Below the pieces are notes generated by a model that was given only the letters and a program-made list of their open reading frames with translations, searched no databases and was not told the DNA's origin. From Novosphingobium sp. (GTDB taxonomy: Bacteria; Pseudomonadota; Alphaproteobacteria; Sphingomonadales; Sphingomonadaceae), in the NCBI GenBank assembly GCA_017745295.1, contig JAGHZR010000005.1, positions 1-64,000 on the forward strand: DNA of 64,000 bases, in the 5' to 3' direction. The first letter of the stretch is position 1. Every line of letters starts with the position of its first letter. This document shows positions 43,348 to 52,091 of this stretch, piece after piece. Both the position numbers and the translations under genes were made by a program.

Positions 43348-45062
43348 AGCTGGATGTTCTCGTAATAGGGGACCATGACTTCGTTGTCGGCCGGTTCGCC
43401 CAGCATTGCGGCGGTCATGGGCAGGACAACGTCGGCGTCTACCGTCACGTCGATGCAGCCCGGCAGGCCCGAGGCAAAGGCGCGGGCGATGGCAGGGCCG
43501 ACCTCTTCGAGACTGTCCACGCGTTCGCCGTAGCAGCCGAAGCCCTTGGCGATCTCGTGGTACTTGATGTCGCCCAGCACGGAGATGCAGCTGTAGTTTT
43601 CGCCGTAGAGAATCTGCTGGCCATGCAGCGACTGGCCCCAGCAGCTGTTGTTGAGCACGACGGTGACGATCGGCAGCTTCTGCCGCACCATCGTCTCGAA
43701 CTCCTGCAAGTGGAAGCCGATGGCGCCGTCTCCCGAAATCTGGACCACGGGCTTGCCGGGCCGCGCATAAGCCGCCCCGACCGCGAACCCGAACCCGACG
43801 CCGAGCGTACCAAGCTGGCCGAACGTCAGAACCCCGCCGGGATGGGCCACGCGGGCATGATACCCTGCCCAAAGCCCCGCCTCACCGCCTTCGAGGACGA
43901 AAGTGGTGCCCTCCGGCGCGCCCGAAACGGCGGCCTTGGCGGCAAAGTAGGGGTTGATCTTGCCCGAGCGGGTATCCGGCGAGAACTCCGAGCCGACGAC
44001 CGAGGCCGCCTGCCGCATCGTGTCGCGCCATGCGGCGAAGCGTTCCGGTGCCTCGTCCCAGGCCTGCGCCAGCGCGTCCATGGTCGCGCCGACGCTCGCC
44101 GTGGTGGCAAGCGCGGGCTGATGGATCCGGCCGAACTCGGCAGCGTCGGCATGGACCTGCACGATCTTCGCGTCTTCGGGGAAGAAGACACGGGTGCGTC
44201 CGCCAAGGAACAGGCCGAAGCGCGAGCCGAGCATGAGGATCAGGTCGGGCGCTTCCTCCTGCGCGATGGCGACGGCTATCGCGCTCGGGTCATGGGCGTA
44301 GCCGGGATGAGCGGGATCGAGCAGGCCGAGCGAGCGGCTGCTGAAGACAGCGGGGATCCCCAACCTGTCGAGGAAGCCCTGCACTTGCGCGGGGGTGGAC
44401 TGATAGCGGGCAAGGCTGCCGAAGATCGCGACGGGGCGCCGAGCCTGCTTCAACAACGCGACCATTTCCTCGACATGGGCTGGAAGCGGGGCGGTCGGGA
44501 TCGGCTGGACCGGGCGCGGCAGGGGATCGGGCATGCGAGCCGGACGGGCCATCACGTCGATCGGCAATTCCACGAAGACCGGCCCCGGCCGGCCGCTCAC
44601 GGCAATCGTGATGGCATTGGCGAGCAGGTCGGGAATGCGGTCGGGATCGGTGATGCGGATCGCGTGCTTCACCACCGGGGTCGCCATGGCCACCTGATCG
44701 ACGCCGCCTTGCAGGACGTTGAGCGCTTCCTCGCGCAGCGGCGGAGCCCCTGCCATGAACAGGACCGGGGTGCCGTCCAGCCGGGCATTGGCCATGCAGG
44801 TCAGCGCATTGGTGAAACCGGGACCGGCAGTAATCATGCACACGCCAAGTTCGCCGGTGATGCGCGCCCAGCCTTCGGCGGCGTGGCCGGAGCAGGCCTC
44901 GTGGCGCGAATCGACGAGTTCGATCCCTTCGTCGAGGAAACCCTTGAAGGCGGCGTCGAGATGGCCGCCGTGCAGTGCGAATATCGTGGTAACACCGGCT
45001 TCCCGCAGCGTGCGTGCGACCAGCGCGCCACCGTCCGTGATGATCTTCTGCCCTTCGGCCAT
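43344..45062 (-). CDS. Benzaldehyde lyase-like ThDP-dependent carboligase/lyase
   Basis: The product has 572 residues. The ThDP Glu is in VDSRHEACSGHAAEGWARI, and the Mg-ThDP motif is ISGDGAIGFHLQEFE followed by VVLNNSCWGQS. The N-terminal IFALHGGHLDAAFKG corresponds to the LHGAHID segment of Pseudomonas benzaldehyde lyase, where the His is catalytic. LQGGVDQVAMATPVVKHA matches its glutamine-containing loop (LQAGIDQVAMA). Benzaldehyde lyase (EC 4.1.2.38) splits acyloins such as benzoin into two aldehydes. Related 2-hydroxyacyl-CoA lyases and acetolactate synthases are the alternative. It is the first gene of a five-gene operon with a conserved operator at -67. Confidence 0.8.
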   Translation of the reverse strand: MAEGQKIITDGGALVARTLREAGVTTIFALHGGHLDAAFKGFLDEGIELVDSRHEACSGHAAEGWARITGELGVCMITAGPGFTNALTCMANARLDGTPVLFMAGAPPLREEALNVLQGGVDQVAMATPVVKHAIRITDPDRIPDLLANAITIAVSGRPGPVFVELPIDVMARPARMPDPLPRPVQPIPTAPLPAHVEEMVALLKQARRPVAIFGSLARYQSTPAQVQGFLDRLGIPAVFSSRSLGLLDPAHPGYAHDPSAIAVAIAQEEAPDLILMLGSRFGLFLGGRTRVFFPEDAKIVQVHADAAEFGRIHQPALATTASVGATMDALAQAWDEAPERFAAWRDTMRQAASVVGSEFSPDTRSGKINPYFAAKAAVSGAPEGTTFVLEGGEAGLWAGYHARVAHPGGVLTFGQLGTLGVGFGFAVGAAYARPGKPVVQISGDGAIGFHLQEFETMVRQKLPIVTVVLNNSCWGQSLHGQQILYGENYSCISVLGDIKYHEIAKGFGCYGERVDSLEEVGPAIARAFASGLPGCIDVTVDADVVLPMTAAMLGEPADNEVMVPYYENIQL

Positions 45063-45128
45063 TCCTGCATCCCTTTGCCGTTTATCGCGTTGAAGGGCAG
45101 GTTAGCGACGGTGGGCGCAGGAGGGGAT

Positions 45129-45143
45129 TGACGGAAACCCGTT
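45129..45143 (-). promoter_or_regulatory. Putative LuxR-regulon operator, copy 1 (lyase operon / luxR)
   Basis: TGACGGAAACCCGTT, one base short of the full palindrome TGACGG-AAAC-CCGTCA. It lies 67 bp before the lyase ATG and 115 bp before the luxR ATG on the other strand. Confidence 0.7.
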
Positions 45144-45257
45144 ATTGGGACGCGCCGCCACAGACCCTAGATGGGAAGGGCTACCCATGCCGCGCGCGCG
45201 GCGGTAGGGTAGACGATAATATCCGGGCCCGGACTACGGGCCGGACGGGAGAGTGAT

Positions 45258-46010
45258 ATGGAGATGAACGTCAGGCTTACAGGCGGTATCTGCGATTTCA
45301 CGCGGCATATCGTGGAAACGTGCGACCTGGACAGTGCCTCGATCTTCCTTTGCGACCGGGTTTCGGACAAGCCGCAGCTTTCCTACCTCTTCCACACCGG
45401 CATTTCGGAGGAAGTGAAGGAAATCTATCACAGCAAGGCGGTGTTCGAGCACGATCCCTTCACCGATCCGCGCCTGCAGGAGCAGCCGGACCGGGTCGAC
45501 GACGACGGCGTGCTGGTGGGATCGGATCGCCGGGTAGAAACGATCGCCAAGCCGACCAGCCAGTACTGGCAGTTCATGTACCACTACGGCATCGACGTGA
45601 TCGGCGCATCGACGCGGCGGCTGATGCCGGGGATCTATTCGACGATCGGTTTCCATCGCAAGCGCGCGGTCAAGCAGGTGGAGCCGGTGTCGATGCCGCT
45701 GCTGAACCAGCTGGCGCCGCGATTGCAGGACATGGTGGCAGGGCACATGCTGCGCGATCTGCTGGACAAGGCCAATGGCCTCAGCACATTTCGCACGAGC
45801 TATTTCAAGCGGACCGAAGCGGCCTCAGCGACACCGCTCTCGCCGCGCGAAACGGAAATCGCCGGGCTAGTGTGCAAGGGCAAGCTCAACAAGGAGATTG
45901 CCTATAGCACCGGCCTCTCCGAGCATACGGTCGAGAACCATCTGCGGCGCATCTACGCGAAGCTGTCGATCCACAACCGTTCCTCGCTGGTCGCCTACAT
46001 GACGCGTTGA
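45258..46010 (+). CDS. LuxR-family transcriptional regulator
   Basis: The product has 250 residues from the ATG at 45258. The N-terminal 160 residues form an autoinducer-domain or GAF-like sensor (SASIFLCDRVSDKPQLSYLF, VFEHDPFTDPRL). The C-terminal HTH is complete: TPLSPRETEIAGLVCKGKLN, then KEIAYSTGLSEHTVENHLRR and IYAKLSIHNRSSLVAYM. No luxI-type synthase is present, so it probably senses a catabolic intermediate. Its position between the lyase operon and the second TonB receptor, plus the shared operators, suggests it is the local activator. Confidence 0.88.
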   Translation: MEMNVRLTGGICDFTRHIVETCDLDSASIFLCDRVSDKPQLSYLFHTGISEEVKEIYHSKAVFEHDPFTDPRLQEQPDRVDDDGVLVGSDRRVETIAKPTSQYWQFMYHYGIDVIGASTRRLMPGIYSTIGFHRKRAVKQVEPVSMPLLNQLAPRLQDMVAGHMLRDLLDKANGLSTFRTSYFKRTEAASATPLSPRETEIAGLVCKGKLNKEIAYSTGLSEHTVENHLRRIYAKLSIHNRSSLVAYMTR

Positions 46011-46066
46011 AGTGGGGAGCACTGCCGCCGAGGGGGAACGGCTATCGCATTCCCCCTCGGAAGACT

Positions 46067-48388
46067 TCAGAAATTCACCGAGAAAGTGCCGCCGAACCAG
46101 CGCGGCATCTGGTAGACCACCTCGCCGCTGTTCGCGACCGAGGAAATGTCGAACAGGTTGATCGCCCGGCGGGTATTGAACACGTTGTCGACGTAGAAGC
46201 TGAGCGACCAGTTGTCAGTGGTGTAACCGGCCTGCGCGTCGGCCACGAACAGGCCGGGGATCTTGGTCGAGGGGTTGTTGAGCGAGTCCCGGTACATCCA
46301 GGTCCGCCCGCGTGCCGCGCCCTGCACGAAAAGCTTGCCGTCGAACTGGTCCCACTCGTAGCGGATCCGGGCATTGCCGGTAAGGCGGGGCGCCAACGGC
46401 AAGCGGTTGTCGGACAGGATCGCGACCGCGCCGGTCGGGTTGAAGATGTCCTGGACGCGGGTGTGGACGTAGCCGCCCGAGACCGACAGCGAGAGGCCGC
46501 GCGTCGGCGTAGCGGTCACTTCCACTTCGCCGCCCCAGATCTTCGCATCGTTGTTGGTGATGACGTTGGTGATGCCGATCAGGCTGGTGTTCTGCATGTT
46601 CTGGTAGTCGTAGTAGAACACCGCGCCGTTCACGCGCAGGGTCTTGCCCAGCAGGTCCGATTTCACGCCCAGTTCGAAGGCATTGTTGGTTTCCTCTTTG
46701 AAGGGGCGCAGTTCCGGCGCGGTGCCGGTGACGTTGCCGGTGATGAAGCCGCCGCTCTTCTGCCCGCGCTTGTAGCTGAGATAGACGAGCAGATCGTCGG
46801 TCGGCTTGTAGTTGAGCTGGAGGTTGGCATTGACGAGGCCCTTGCGGAACCGCGCGAGATTGCCGTTGTCGGCCACGGTGAGCCGGGTGAAGACGGCATC
46901 GGGCGAAGCGAAGATCTGTTCGCGCAGAGCTTCGTAGGCGCCGATCGACATCGGCAGCGGCGTATCGATCGGCAGCGAGGTGGTCGCCGCGTTCACGCTG
47001 TCGAGCCGCTTGTTGTCATGGGTGTAGCGAATGCCCGCGATGGCCGTCAGTTGCGGGGTCAGGTCGTACTCGGCCTGTCCGAAGAAGGCGTAGCTGCTCA
47101 GCTTCTGCCCGTCGCGGAAGGCCTGCCCGTAAAGCGTGTTGCCGAAGGGCGTCACCGTCGGCCCGAAGAACAGCGGCGAGGCGGACGTGGTGAAGATCGA
47201 CTGGTGCAGGTAGTTGGCACCCGCCGTCAGCCGCAGGGCGCCGGTGTCCCAGTTGACGCGGCCTTCCGTGGTCCAGTGGCGCGAGCGCGCCTTGTTGGAG
47301 AAGTTGCAGAGCGGCAGCGGCGTGTGGTCGCAGTCCTCGATGCTGTACTTCTTCGATTGCAGCCAGCCGCCCAGCACGGTGACGTTGACCCCGCCGCCCG
47401 CATCGTAGTTCAACGTGGCGAGATAGTGCTGCATCTTGCTTTGCAGTTCGTTGCTGCCGTCGGCATTGGTCACGTCCCTGGCGCCGGCGCCGATATTGGC
47501 CTGGTTCTGGCCGAAGGCGTCGGTCGGGATCGCGTAAGTCCCGGGCAGTCCCGCGATCTGGCCGACCGGATAGGCCTTTTCGTTGCCGCCCGCGACCGGA
47601 CCCATCTTGCCGATTTCGGCCTTGAGCAGCAGCGAGAGGTTGTCGGTGGGCTGGAACAGCGCCTGGAGGCGGCCCGCATAGAACTTGCCCGCCGCGCCCT
47701 TGCGCCAATTGCTGGTCGGGTTGATGTTACGCAGATAGCCGTCGCTGTGGTCGGTCGAGAAGGCGCCCCGCAGCGCCAGGGTGTCGCTGACCGGAAGGTT
47801 AAGGAAGCCCTCGGTGCGGATCGTGCCGCGCTCCGCCACGGTCACGGACATGCGGCCGCTGGTGCCGTCGAAGGTCGGGCGGTTGGTGTAGTAGTTGATG
47901 CTGCCCGCCGTCGCGTTGCGGCCCTGCACCGTGCCCTGCGGCCCGCGCGCCACTTCGGTGCGGGCGATGTCGAAGCTCAGGAAGTCCGCCTGTCCCGCGC
48001 CGATCATGTAGAATTCGTCGACATAGGCGGTGGCGGTCGCCTCGGTGGTGTCCTGGAAGTCGGGCTGGCCGACGCCGCGAATGGTGATCTGCGTATTGAA
48101 GCCGGGCGAGGCGTAAGAGCGAACGATCTCGATGTTCGGCGTGAAGTTGGCGACGTCGAGCGCGGTCGTTACGCCCAGTTCGCGCATCTGGTCTCCGGAC
48201 ATGGCGCTGATCGAAGCGCCGACGTTCTGCAACTTCTCCTCGCGGCGGTTGGCGGTGACGACGATGTCCTGAATGCCGACTTGTTCGTTCTGTGGCGGCG
48301 CGGGCGGTTGGGCCTCCGATTGGGCTAGCGCCGCAACCGGGCTGGTGAGCGCGAGCGCGGCCACTGCGGTACGATAGATCGCTTTCAT
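46067..48388 (-). CDS. TonB-dependent outer-membrane receptor
   Basis: The product has 773 residues with a signal peptide (YRTAVAALALTSPVAALAQ). The plug begins at QDIVVTANRREEKLQNVGAS, with TEVARGPQGTVQGRNATAGS as the canonical plug motif. The barrel ends in Phe (GTFSVNF). The start follows GAGGAGGAGGATC. It carries operator copy 2 at -68, so it is probably co-regulated with the lyase operon and imports its substrate. It is distinct from the receptor at 31012. Confidence 0.92.
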   Translation of the reverse strand: MKAIYRTAVAALALTSPVAALAQSEAQPPAPPQNEQVGIQDIVVTANRREEKLQNVGASISAMSGDQMRELGVTTALDVANFTPNIEIVRSYASPGFNTQITIRGVGQPDFQDTTEATATAYVDEFYMIGAGQADFLSFDIARTEVARGPQGTVQGRNATAGSINYYTNRPTFDGTSGRMSVTVAERGTIRTEGFLNLPVSDTLALRGAFSTDHSDGYLRNINPTSNWRKGAAGKFYAGRLQALFQPTDNLSLLLKAEIGKMGPVAGGNEKAYPVGQIAGLPGTYAIPTDAFGQNQANIGAGARDVTNADGSNELQSKMQHYLATLNYDAGGGVNVTVLGGWLQSKKYSIEDCDHTPLPLCNFSNKARSRHWTTEGRVNWDTGALRLTAGANYLHQSIFTTSASPLFFGPTVTPFGNTLYGQAFRDGQKLSSYAFFGQAEYDLTPQLTAIAGIRYTHDNKRLDSVNAATTSLPIDTPLPMSIGAYEALREQIFASPDAVFTRLTVADNGNLARFRKGLVNANLQLNYKPTDDLLVYLSYKRGQKSGGFITGNVTGTAPELRPFKEETNNAFELGVKSDLLGKTLRVNGAVFYYDYQNMQNTSLIGITNVITNNDAKIWGGEVEVTATPTRGLSLSVSGGYVHTRVQDIFNPTGAVAILSDNRLPLAPRLTGNARIRYEWDQFDGKLFVQGAARGRTWMYRDSLNNPSTKIPGLFVADAQAGYTTDNWSLSFYVDNVFNTRRAINLFDISSVANSGEVVYQMPRWFGGTFSVNF

Positions 48389-48455
48389 GATCCTCCTCCT
48401 CGATGATGCTTTTTATGTCGTGTCGGGATAGCGCTCCGCGGCGGGCGGGGTCGAT

Positions 48456-48470
48456 TGACGGAAACCCGTC
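48456..48470 (-). promoter_or_regulatory. Putative LuxR-regulon operator, copy 2 (TonB receptor)
   Basis: TGACGGAAACCCGTC, 68 bp before the receptor ATG at 48388. It has the same orientation and spacing as the other two copies. Confidence 0.7.
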
Positions 48471-48477
48471 GGCCTGT

Positions 48478-49290
48478 TCAGCGCCGGACAGCGCTCTCCG
48501 CACCCGCGAGATGGCTCTCCCCACCGAGCAGTCTGGTGAAGTTGGGCTGGCCGGTATGGGCGGTCATGCCGCCGTCGACGACGAGATTGTGGCCGTTCAC
48601 GTAAGAGGCGTCGTCCGAAGCGAGGAAGGCGATGGCACCCGCGATTTCAGAGGGTTCGGCGGGCCGCTTCATGGCGAGCACCGGCTCGTAGGCGGCCATG
48701 ATGACCGGGTTGCCGGTAAGCCCGGTGGCGAGCGGCGTGGCGGTGAGGCCCGGGCTCACGGCATTGACGCGGATCTCGGGGGCATGGTCGATGGCCATCG
48801 CGCGGGTGAGGTTGATGACGGCAGCCTTGGCGGCGTTGTAGGCGGCAAAACCGTAGTCTGCCGCGATCCCCGAAGCCGAGGCGATATTGACGATGGAGCC
48901 GCCGACTCGGGACAAATGCGGAATCGCCTGGCGGCTCGCCCAGAACACCGCTTCCACGTCGATGGCCATCACCTGCCGCCAGTGGTCGAGATCGATCTCC
49001 GTCACTCGCCCGAACGAGCCCATGCCCGCATTGTTGACCAGCGTGTCGATCCGTCCGAAGCGGTCCAGCGCGGCGTCGACCATCCTGTCGATCACGGCGG
49101 GGTCGAGCATGTCGACCTCGACCGCGAGATGCTGCTCGCCGCCGATGTCGCCGACGATCCGTTCCAGTGCATCGGGACGGATATCGGCGACGACCACCGA
49201 GGCGCCCTCGCCGGCGAAACGGCGCACGGCGGCCTCGCCTATGCCCGATGCGCCGCCCGTGACGATGACCACCTTGTTCGCAAATCGCAT
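48478..49290 (-). CDS. SDR-family oxidoreductase
   Basis: The product has 270 residues. The motifs are VIVTGGASGIGEAAV, Asp at VADIRP (NAD preference), NNAGMGSFG, Ser in IVNIASASG and YNAAK. The C-terminal VNGHNLVVDGGMTAHTGQP continues about 20 residues beyond the usual end. It has its own operator (copy 3, -64), so it belongs to the same regulon and may oxidise a hydroxyl group of the imported compound before or instead of the zinc dehydrogenase. Confidence 0.9.
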   Translation of the reverse strand: MRFANKVVIVTGGASGIGEAAVRRFAGEGASVVVADIRPDALERIVGDIGGEQHLAVEVDMLDPAVIDRMVDAALDRFGRIDTLVNNAGMGSFGRVTEIDLDHWRQVMAIDVEAVFWASRQAIPHLSRVGGSIVNIASASGIAADYGFAAYNAAKAAVINLTRAMAIDHAPEIRVNAVSPGLTATPLATGLTGNPVIMAAYEPVLAMKRPAEPSEIAGAIAFLASDDASYVNGHNLVVDGGMTAHTGQPNFTRLLGGESHLAGAESAVRR

Positions 49291-49353
49291 GCCTCTACGC
49301 TCCTGCCAGTCTCTGTCCGCGCAAGATGGAGCAGAGCGGGCGCGGTACGCGAC

Positions 49354-49369
49354 TGACGGAAACCCGTCA
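49354..49369 (-). promoter_or_regulatory. Putative LuxR-regulon operator, copy 3 (SDR)
   Basis: The perfect palindrome TGACGG-AAAC-CCGTCA, 64 bp before the SDR ATG. A partial copy of its left half (GACGGAAACC) follows at 49378. Confidence 0.75.
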
Positions 49370-49392
49370 GGAGCAGGACGGAAACCGCCCCC

Positions 49393-50010
49393 TCAGGCGC
49401 GGGGATCGAAACCCCTCGCAAGGATGTCCACGAGCATCTGCGCGATCGCCGCGGCGGGCAGTTCGCCCTCGGGATCGTGCCAGCGGGCAGGCCAGTTGAG
49501 CGCGCCTGCCATGGCGAAAGCCGCCATCTTCACATCGACGGGCGCGATCGAGCCGTCAGCCATGGCCTGTTCGATCATGGCGCGCAGGGCACTGTCGATC
49601 TGGCGCTTGAGTTCGCGGTAGCGCGGCATGCTCTCAGGCGAGAGCGCCTCGGCACCGGTGCGGATCACGCAGCGCCCAAAATCGTCCATGTTCACTTCGG
49701 CATAGCGGCGCAGGAAGCGGGTCAGCCGATGGCGGCCGTTCCCCGGCTCGCTGCGCGCCTGATCCGCCGCTTCCAGCAATTGCTGGAGGCCGATGGTGAC
49801 GCATTCCAGCAGCACCTGATCCTTGTTGGCCAAGTAGTGATAGATCGTCCGCTTCGAGATGCCGAGGCTGGCGGCGACGTCGTCCAGCGAGGTCGCGTGA
49901 AACCCCCGTTCGTTGAACATGCGCACCGCTGCCCGCAGCACTGCATCCCGCTTGGCGGCGCGCTCCGCTTCCTTCTGGGCGGGCGTTCGAAAGGGTGACG
50001 GCGACGGCAT
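49393..50010 (-). CDS. TetR-family transcriptional regulator
   Basis: It starts at 50010 (MPSPSPFRTPAQKEAERAAK), giving 205 residues; an upstream ATG at 50064 lies within the presumed promoter. The HTH is HATSLDDVAASLGISKRTIYHYLANKDQV, quoted here as ATSLDDVAASLGISKRTIYH. The ligand domain is of a FadR/AcrR-like type with no diagnostic residues. It is divergent from the beta-oxidation operon and is a probable repressor of it, responding to an acyl-CoA or pathway intermediate. Confidence 0.88.
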   Translation of the reverse strand: MPSPSPFRTPAQKEAERAAKRDAVLRAAVRMFNERGFHATSLDDVAASLGISKRTIYHYLANKDQVLLECVTIGLQQLLEAADQARSEPGNGRHRLTRFLRRYAEVNMDDFGRCVIRTGAEALSPESMPRYRELKRQIDSALRAMIEQAMADGSIAPVDVKMAAFAMAGALNWPARWHDPEGELPAAAIAQMLVDILARGFDPRA

Positions 50011-50038
50011 GGGTATCCTCTTTTCTTCGCCCGGAGCG

Positions 50039-50078
50039 TTGACAGGAAACTCGGGAAGACGCAATACACTCGTGAGTG
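50039..50078 (+). promoter_or_regulatory. Promoter and probable TetR operator of the beta-oxidation operon
   Basis: TTGACA at 50039-50044 is followed after 17 bp by CAATAC as a weak -10 box. The dyad CACTC-GT-GAGTG at 50067-50078 overlaps the -10 end, a position suited to repression by the divergent TetR protein. Confidence 0.5.
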
Positions 50079-50127
50079 CGTAAGCGCACCTCTAAGTTTT
50101 TGCATGTAAGTTTTTGGAGAGTCTTGC

Positions 50128-50889
50128 ATGGATATCAGCGGAGTCGCTGCGATCGTGACCGGCGGGGCATCGGGACTCGGTGCGGGCACCGCCCGCCGGC
50201 TCGCCGCCAAAGGCGCGAAAGTGACCATTTTCGATCTCAATCCGGAACTGGGCGAAGCCACCGCACGCGCAATCGGCGGGCACTTCGCGGCGGTCAACGT
50301 CACCAACGAGGCTGCCGTCGAAGCCGCACTCGAAGAGGCCGAAGGCCTGCACGGCAAGGCCCGCATCCTGGTCAACTGCGCCGGGATCGGCCCGCCCGCC
50401 AAAGTGATCGACCGCGAGGGTAACGCCCTTCCGCTGGCCGACTTTTCCAGGATCGTCTCGATCAACCTGATCGGCAGCTTCAACGTCCTCTCCAAGTTCG
50501 CGGCCCGGCTGCACGATGCCGAGCCGGTGGGCGAGGAGCGCGGAGTGATCGTCAACACTGCCTCGGTCGCCGCCTATGACGGCCAGATCGGGCAAGCGGC
50601 CTACTCCGCGTCGAAGGGCGGGATCGTCGGCATGACGCTTCCCGTGGCGCGGGAGTTCGCCCGCTACGGCATCCGCGTGATGACGATCGCCCCCGGCATC
50701 TTCTGGACCCCGCTGCTGGCGACCCTGCCGCAAGAGGCGCAGGATTCGCTGGGCAAGCAGGTGCCCTTCCCAAGCCGCCTCGGACAGCCCGACGAATATG
50801 CGCAGCTGGTGGAGAGCATCGTCACCAACCCGATGCTCAACGGCGAGACCATCCGTCTCGACGGCGCGATCCGGATGGCACCAAAGTGA
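50128..50889 (+). CDS. SDR 3-hydroxyacyl-CoA dehydrogenase-like (HSD10 type)
   Basis: The product has 253 residues. AAIVTGGASGLGAGTARRLA, FDLNPELGEA, VNCAGIGPPAKV, NTASVAAYDGQIGQAAYSAS and a C-terminal VPFPSRLGQPDEYAQLVESI make it a close relative of type II 3-hydroxyacyl-CoA dehydrogenase (HSD17B10), with the YSASK active-site pair. It would perform the third step of beta-oxidation. It is the first gene of the operon. Confidence 0.88.
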   Translation: MDISGVAAIVTGGASGLGAGTARRLAAKGAKVTIFDLNPELGEATARAIGGHFAAVNVTNEAAVEAALEEAEGLHGKARILVNCAGIGPPAKVIDREGNALPLADFSRIVSINLIGSFNVLSKFAARLHDAEPVGEERGVIVNTASVAAYDGQIGQAAYSASKGGIVGMTLPVAREFARYGIRVMTIAPGIFWTPLLATLPQEAQDSLGKQVPFPSRLGQPDEYAQLVESIVTNPMLNGETIRLDGAIRMAPK

Positions 50890-50900
50890 GGAGCGCCCAA

Positions 50901-52091
50901 ATGGAACATTCGGAAGGTGCCGGTCCCGAACTGACCGCCGAGATCGCCGCGAAAGTCGAGGCCTTCGTGCGCGAGGTCGTCGTTCCTTACGAGGAGGACC
51001 CGCGCCGCGATCACCACGATTGCCCGAGCGAGGAACTTGTCGCCGAACTCAAGGACAAGGCCCGCGCAGCGGGCGTGCTGACGCCGCATATCCTGGCGGA
51101 CGGACGCCATCTGACGCAGCGCGAGACCGCGGTGGTGCTGCGTGCCTCGGGCCTGTCGCCGCTCGGGCCGCTGGCGGTCAATACCGCCGCGCCGGACGAG
51201 GGCAACATGTACCTGCTCGGTAAAGTCGGCAGCCCGGCCATCAAGGAGCGCTTCCTGAAGCCGCTGGTGGAAGGACACGGACGTTCGGCTTTCTTCATGA
51301 CCGAACCGGCGGCTGAAAACGGTGCCGGTTCCGATCCCTCGATGATGCTGACCACTTGCCGTCTCGACGGCAATCACTGGGTCGTGAACGGAAAGAAGGC
51401 GTTCATCACCGGCGCCGACGGCGCGAAAGTGGGCATTGTCATGGCGAAGTCCGATGATGGCGCCTGCATGTTCCTGGTCGACCTGCCCGACCCGGCGATC
51501 CGGATAGAGCATGTGCCCAACACCATCGATTCCTCGATGCCCGGTGGCCATGCCGTCGTCACCATCGACAACCTGCGGGTGCCTGCCGACCAGATGCTGG
51601 GCCAGTCGGGCGAGGGATTCCGCTATGCGCAAGTGCGGCTCGCCCCGGCGCGGCTTTCGCACTGCATGCGCTGGCTGGGGGCCTGTATCCGCGCCAACGA
51701 GATCGCCACCGACTACGCCAACCGCCGCATGGCCTTCGGCACGACCCTGATCGACCACGAAGGCGTCGGCTTCATGCTGGCCGACAACCTGATCGACCTC
51801 AAGCAGAGCGAACTCATCATCGACTGGTGCGCAGGCGTGCTGGATGCCGGCGAAGCGGGCGGCGCGGAAAGCTCGATAGCCAAGGTCGCGGTGTCCGAGG
51901 CACTGATGCGGGTGGCGGATCGCTGCGTGCAGGTGATGGGCGGCTCGGGCGTGACCGACGATACGATCGTCGAGCAGGTCTTCCGCGAAATCCGCGCCTT
52001 CCGCATCTACGACGGCCCTACCGAAGTCCATAAGTGGAGTCTCGCCAAGAAGATCAAGCGCGACTGGAGGGCGGCTCATGAGCAGCGCTGA
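50901..52091 (+). CDS. Acyl-CoA dehydrogenase, ACAD10/11-like
   Basis: The ATG at 50901 gives 396 residues. FFMTEPAAENGAGSDPSMML and WVVNGKKAFITGADGAKVGI mark the family. The catalytic-loop region reads FRIYDGPTEVHKWSLAKKI, with Asp in YDGP where medium-chain enzymes have Glu in YEGT, as in the ACAD10/11 branch. It overlaps the following phosphotransferase-like gene by 14 bp. In mammals ACAD10/11 combine such a dehydrogenase with a kinase domain to process 4-hydroxyacyl-CoAs, and here the two functions are separate neighbouring genes. Confidence 0.85.
   Translation: MEHSEGAGPELTAEIAAKVEAFVREVVVPYEEDPRRDHHDCPSEELVAELKDKARAAGVLTPHILADGRHLTQRETAVVLRASGLSPLGPLAVNTAAPDEGNMYLLGKVGSPAIKERFLKPLVEGHGRSAFFMTEPAAENGAGSDPSMMLTTCRLDGNHWVVNGKKAFITGADGAKVGIVMAKSDDGACMFLVDLPDPAIRIEHVPNTIDSSMPGGHAVVTIDNLRVPADQMLGQSGEGFRYAQVRLAPARLSHCMRWLGACIRANEIATDYANRRMAFGTTLIDHEGVGFMLADNLIDLKQSELIIDWCAGVLDAGEAGGAESSIAKVAVSEALMRVADRCVQVMGGSGVTDDTIVEQVFREIRAFRIYDGPTEVHKWSLAKKIKRDWRAAHEQR

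Noticed and set aside
40912..43365. 817-residue plus-strand open frame
   Set aside because: It is antisense to the ALDH and zinc dehydrogenase; no domain is recognisable.
43348..43872. Upstream extension of the zinc dehydrogenase frame
   Set aside because: It is the lyase gene read in another frame; GTG at 43347 overlapping the lyase stop is the natural start.
46007..48328. 773-residue plus-strand open frame
   Set aside because: It mirrors the TonB receptor on the other strand; its Val/Arg/Gly-rich composition is typical of a GC-rich antisense shadow.
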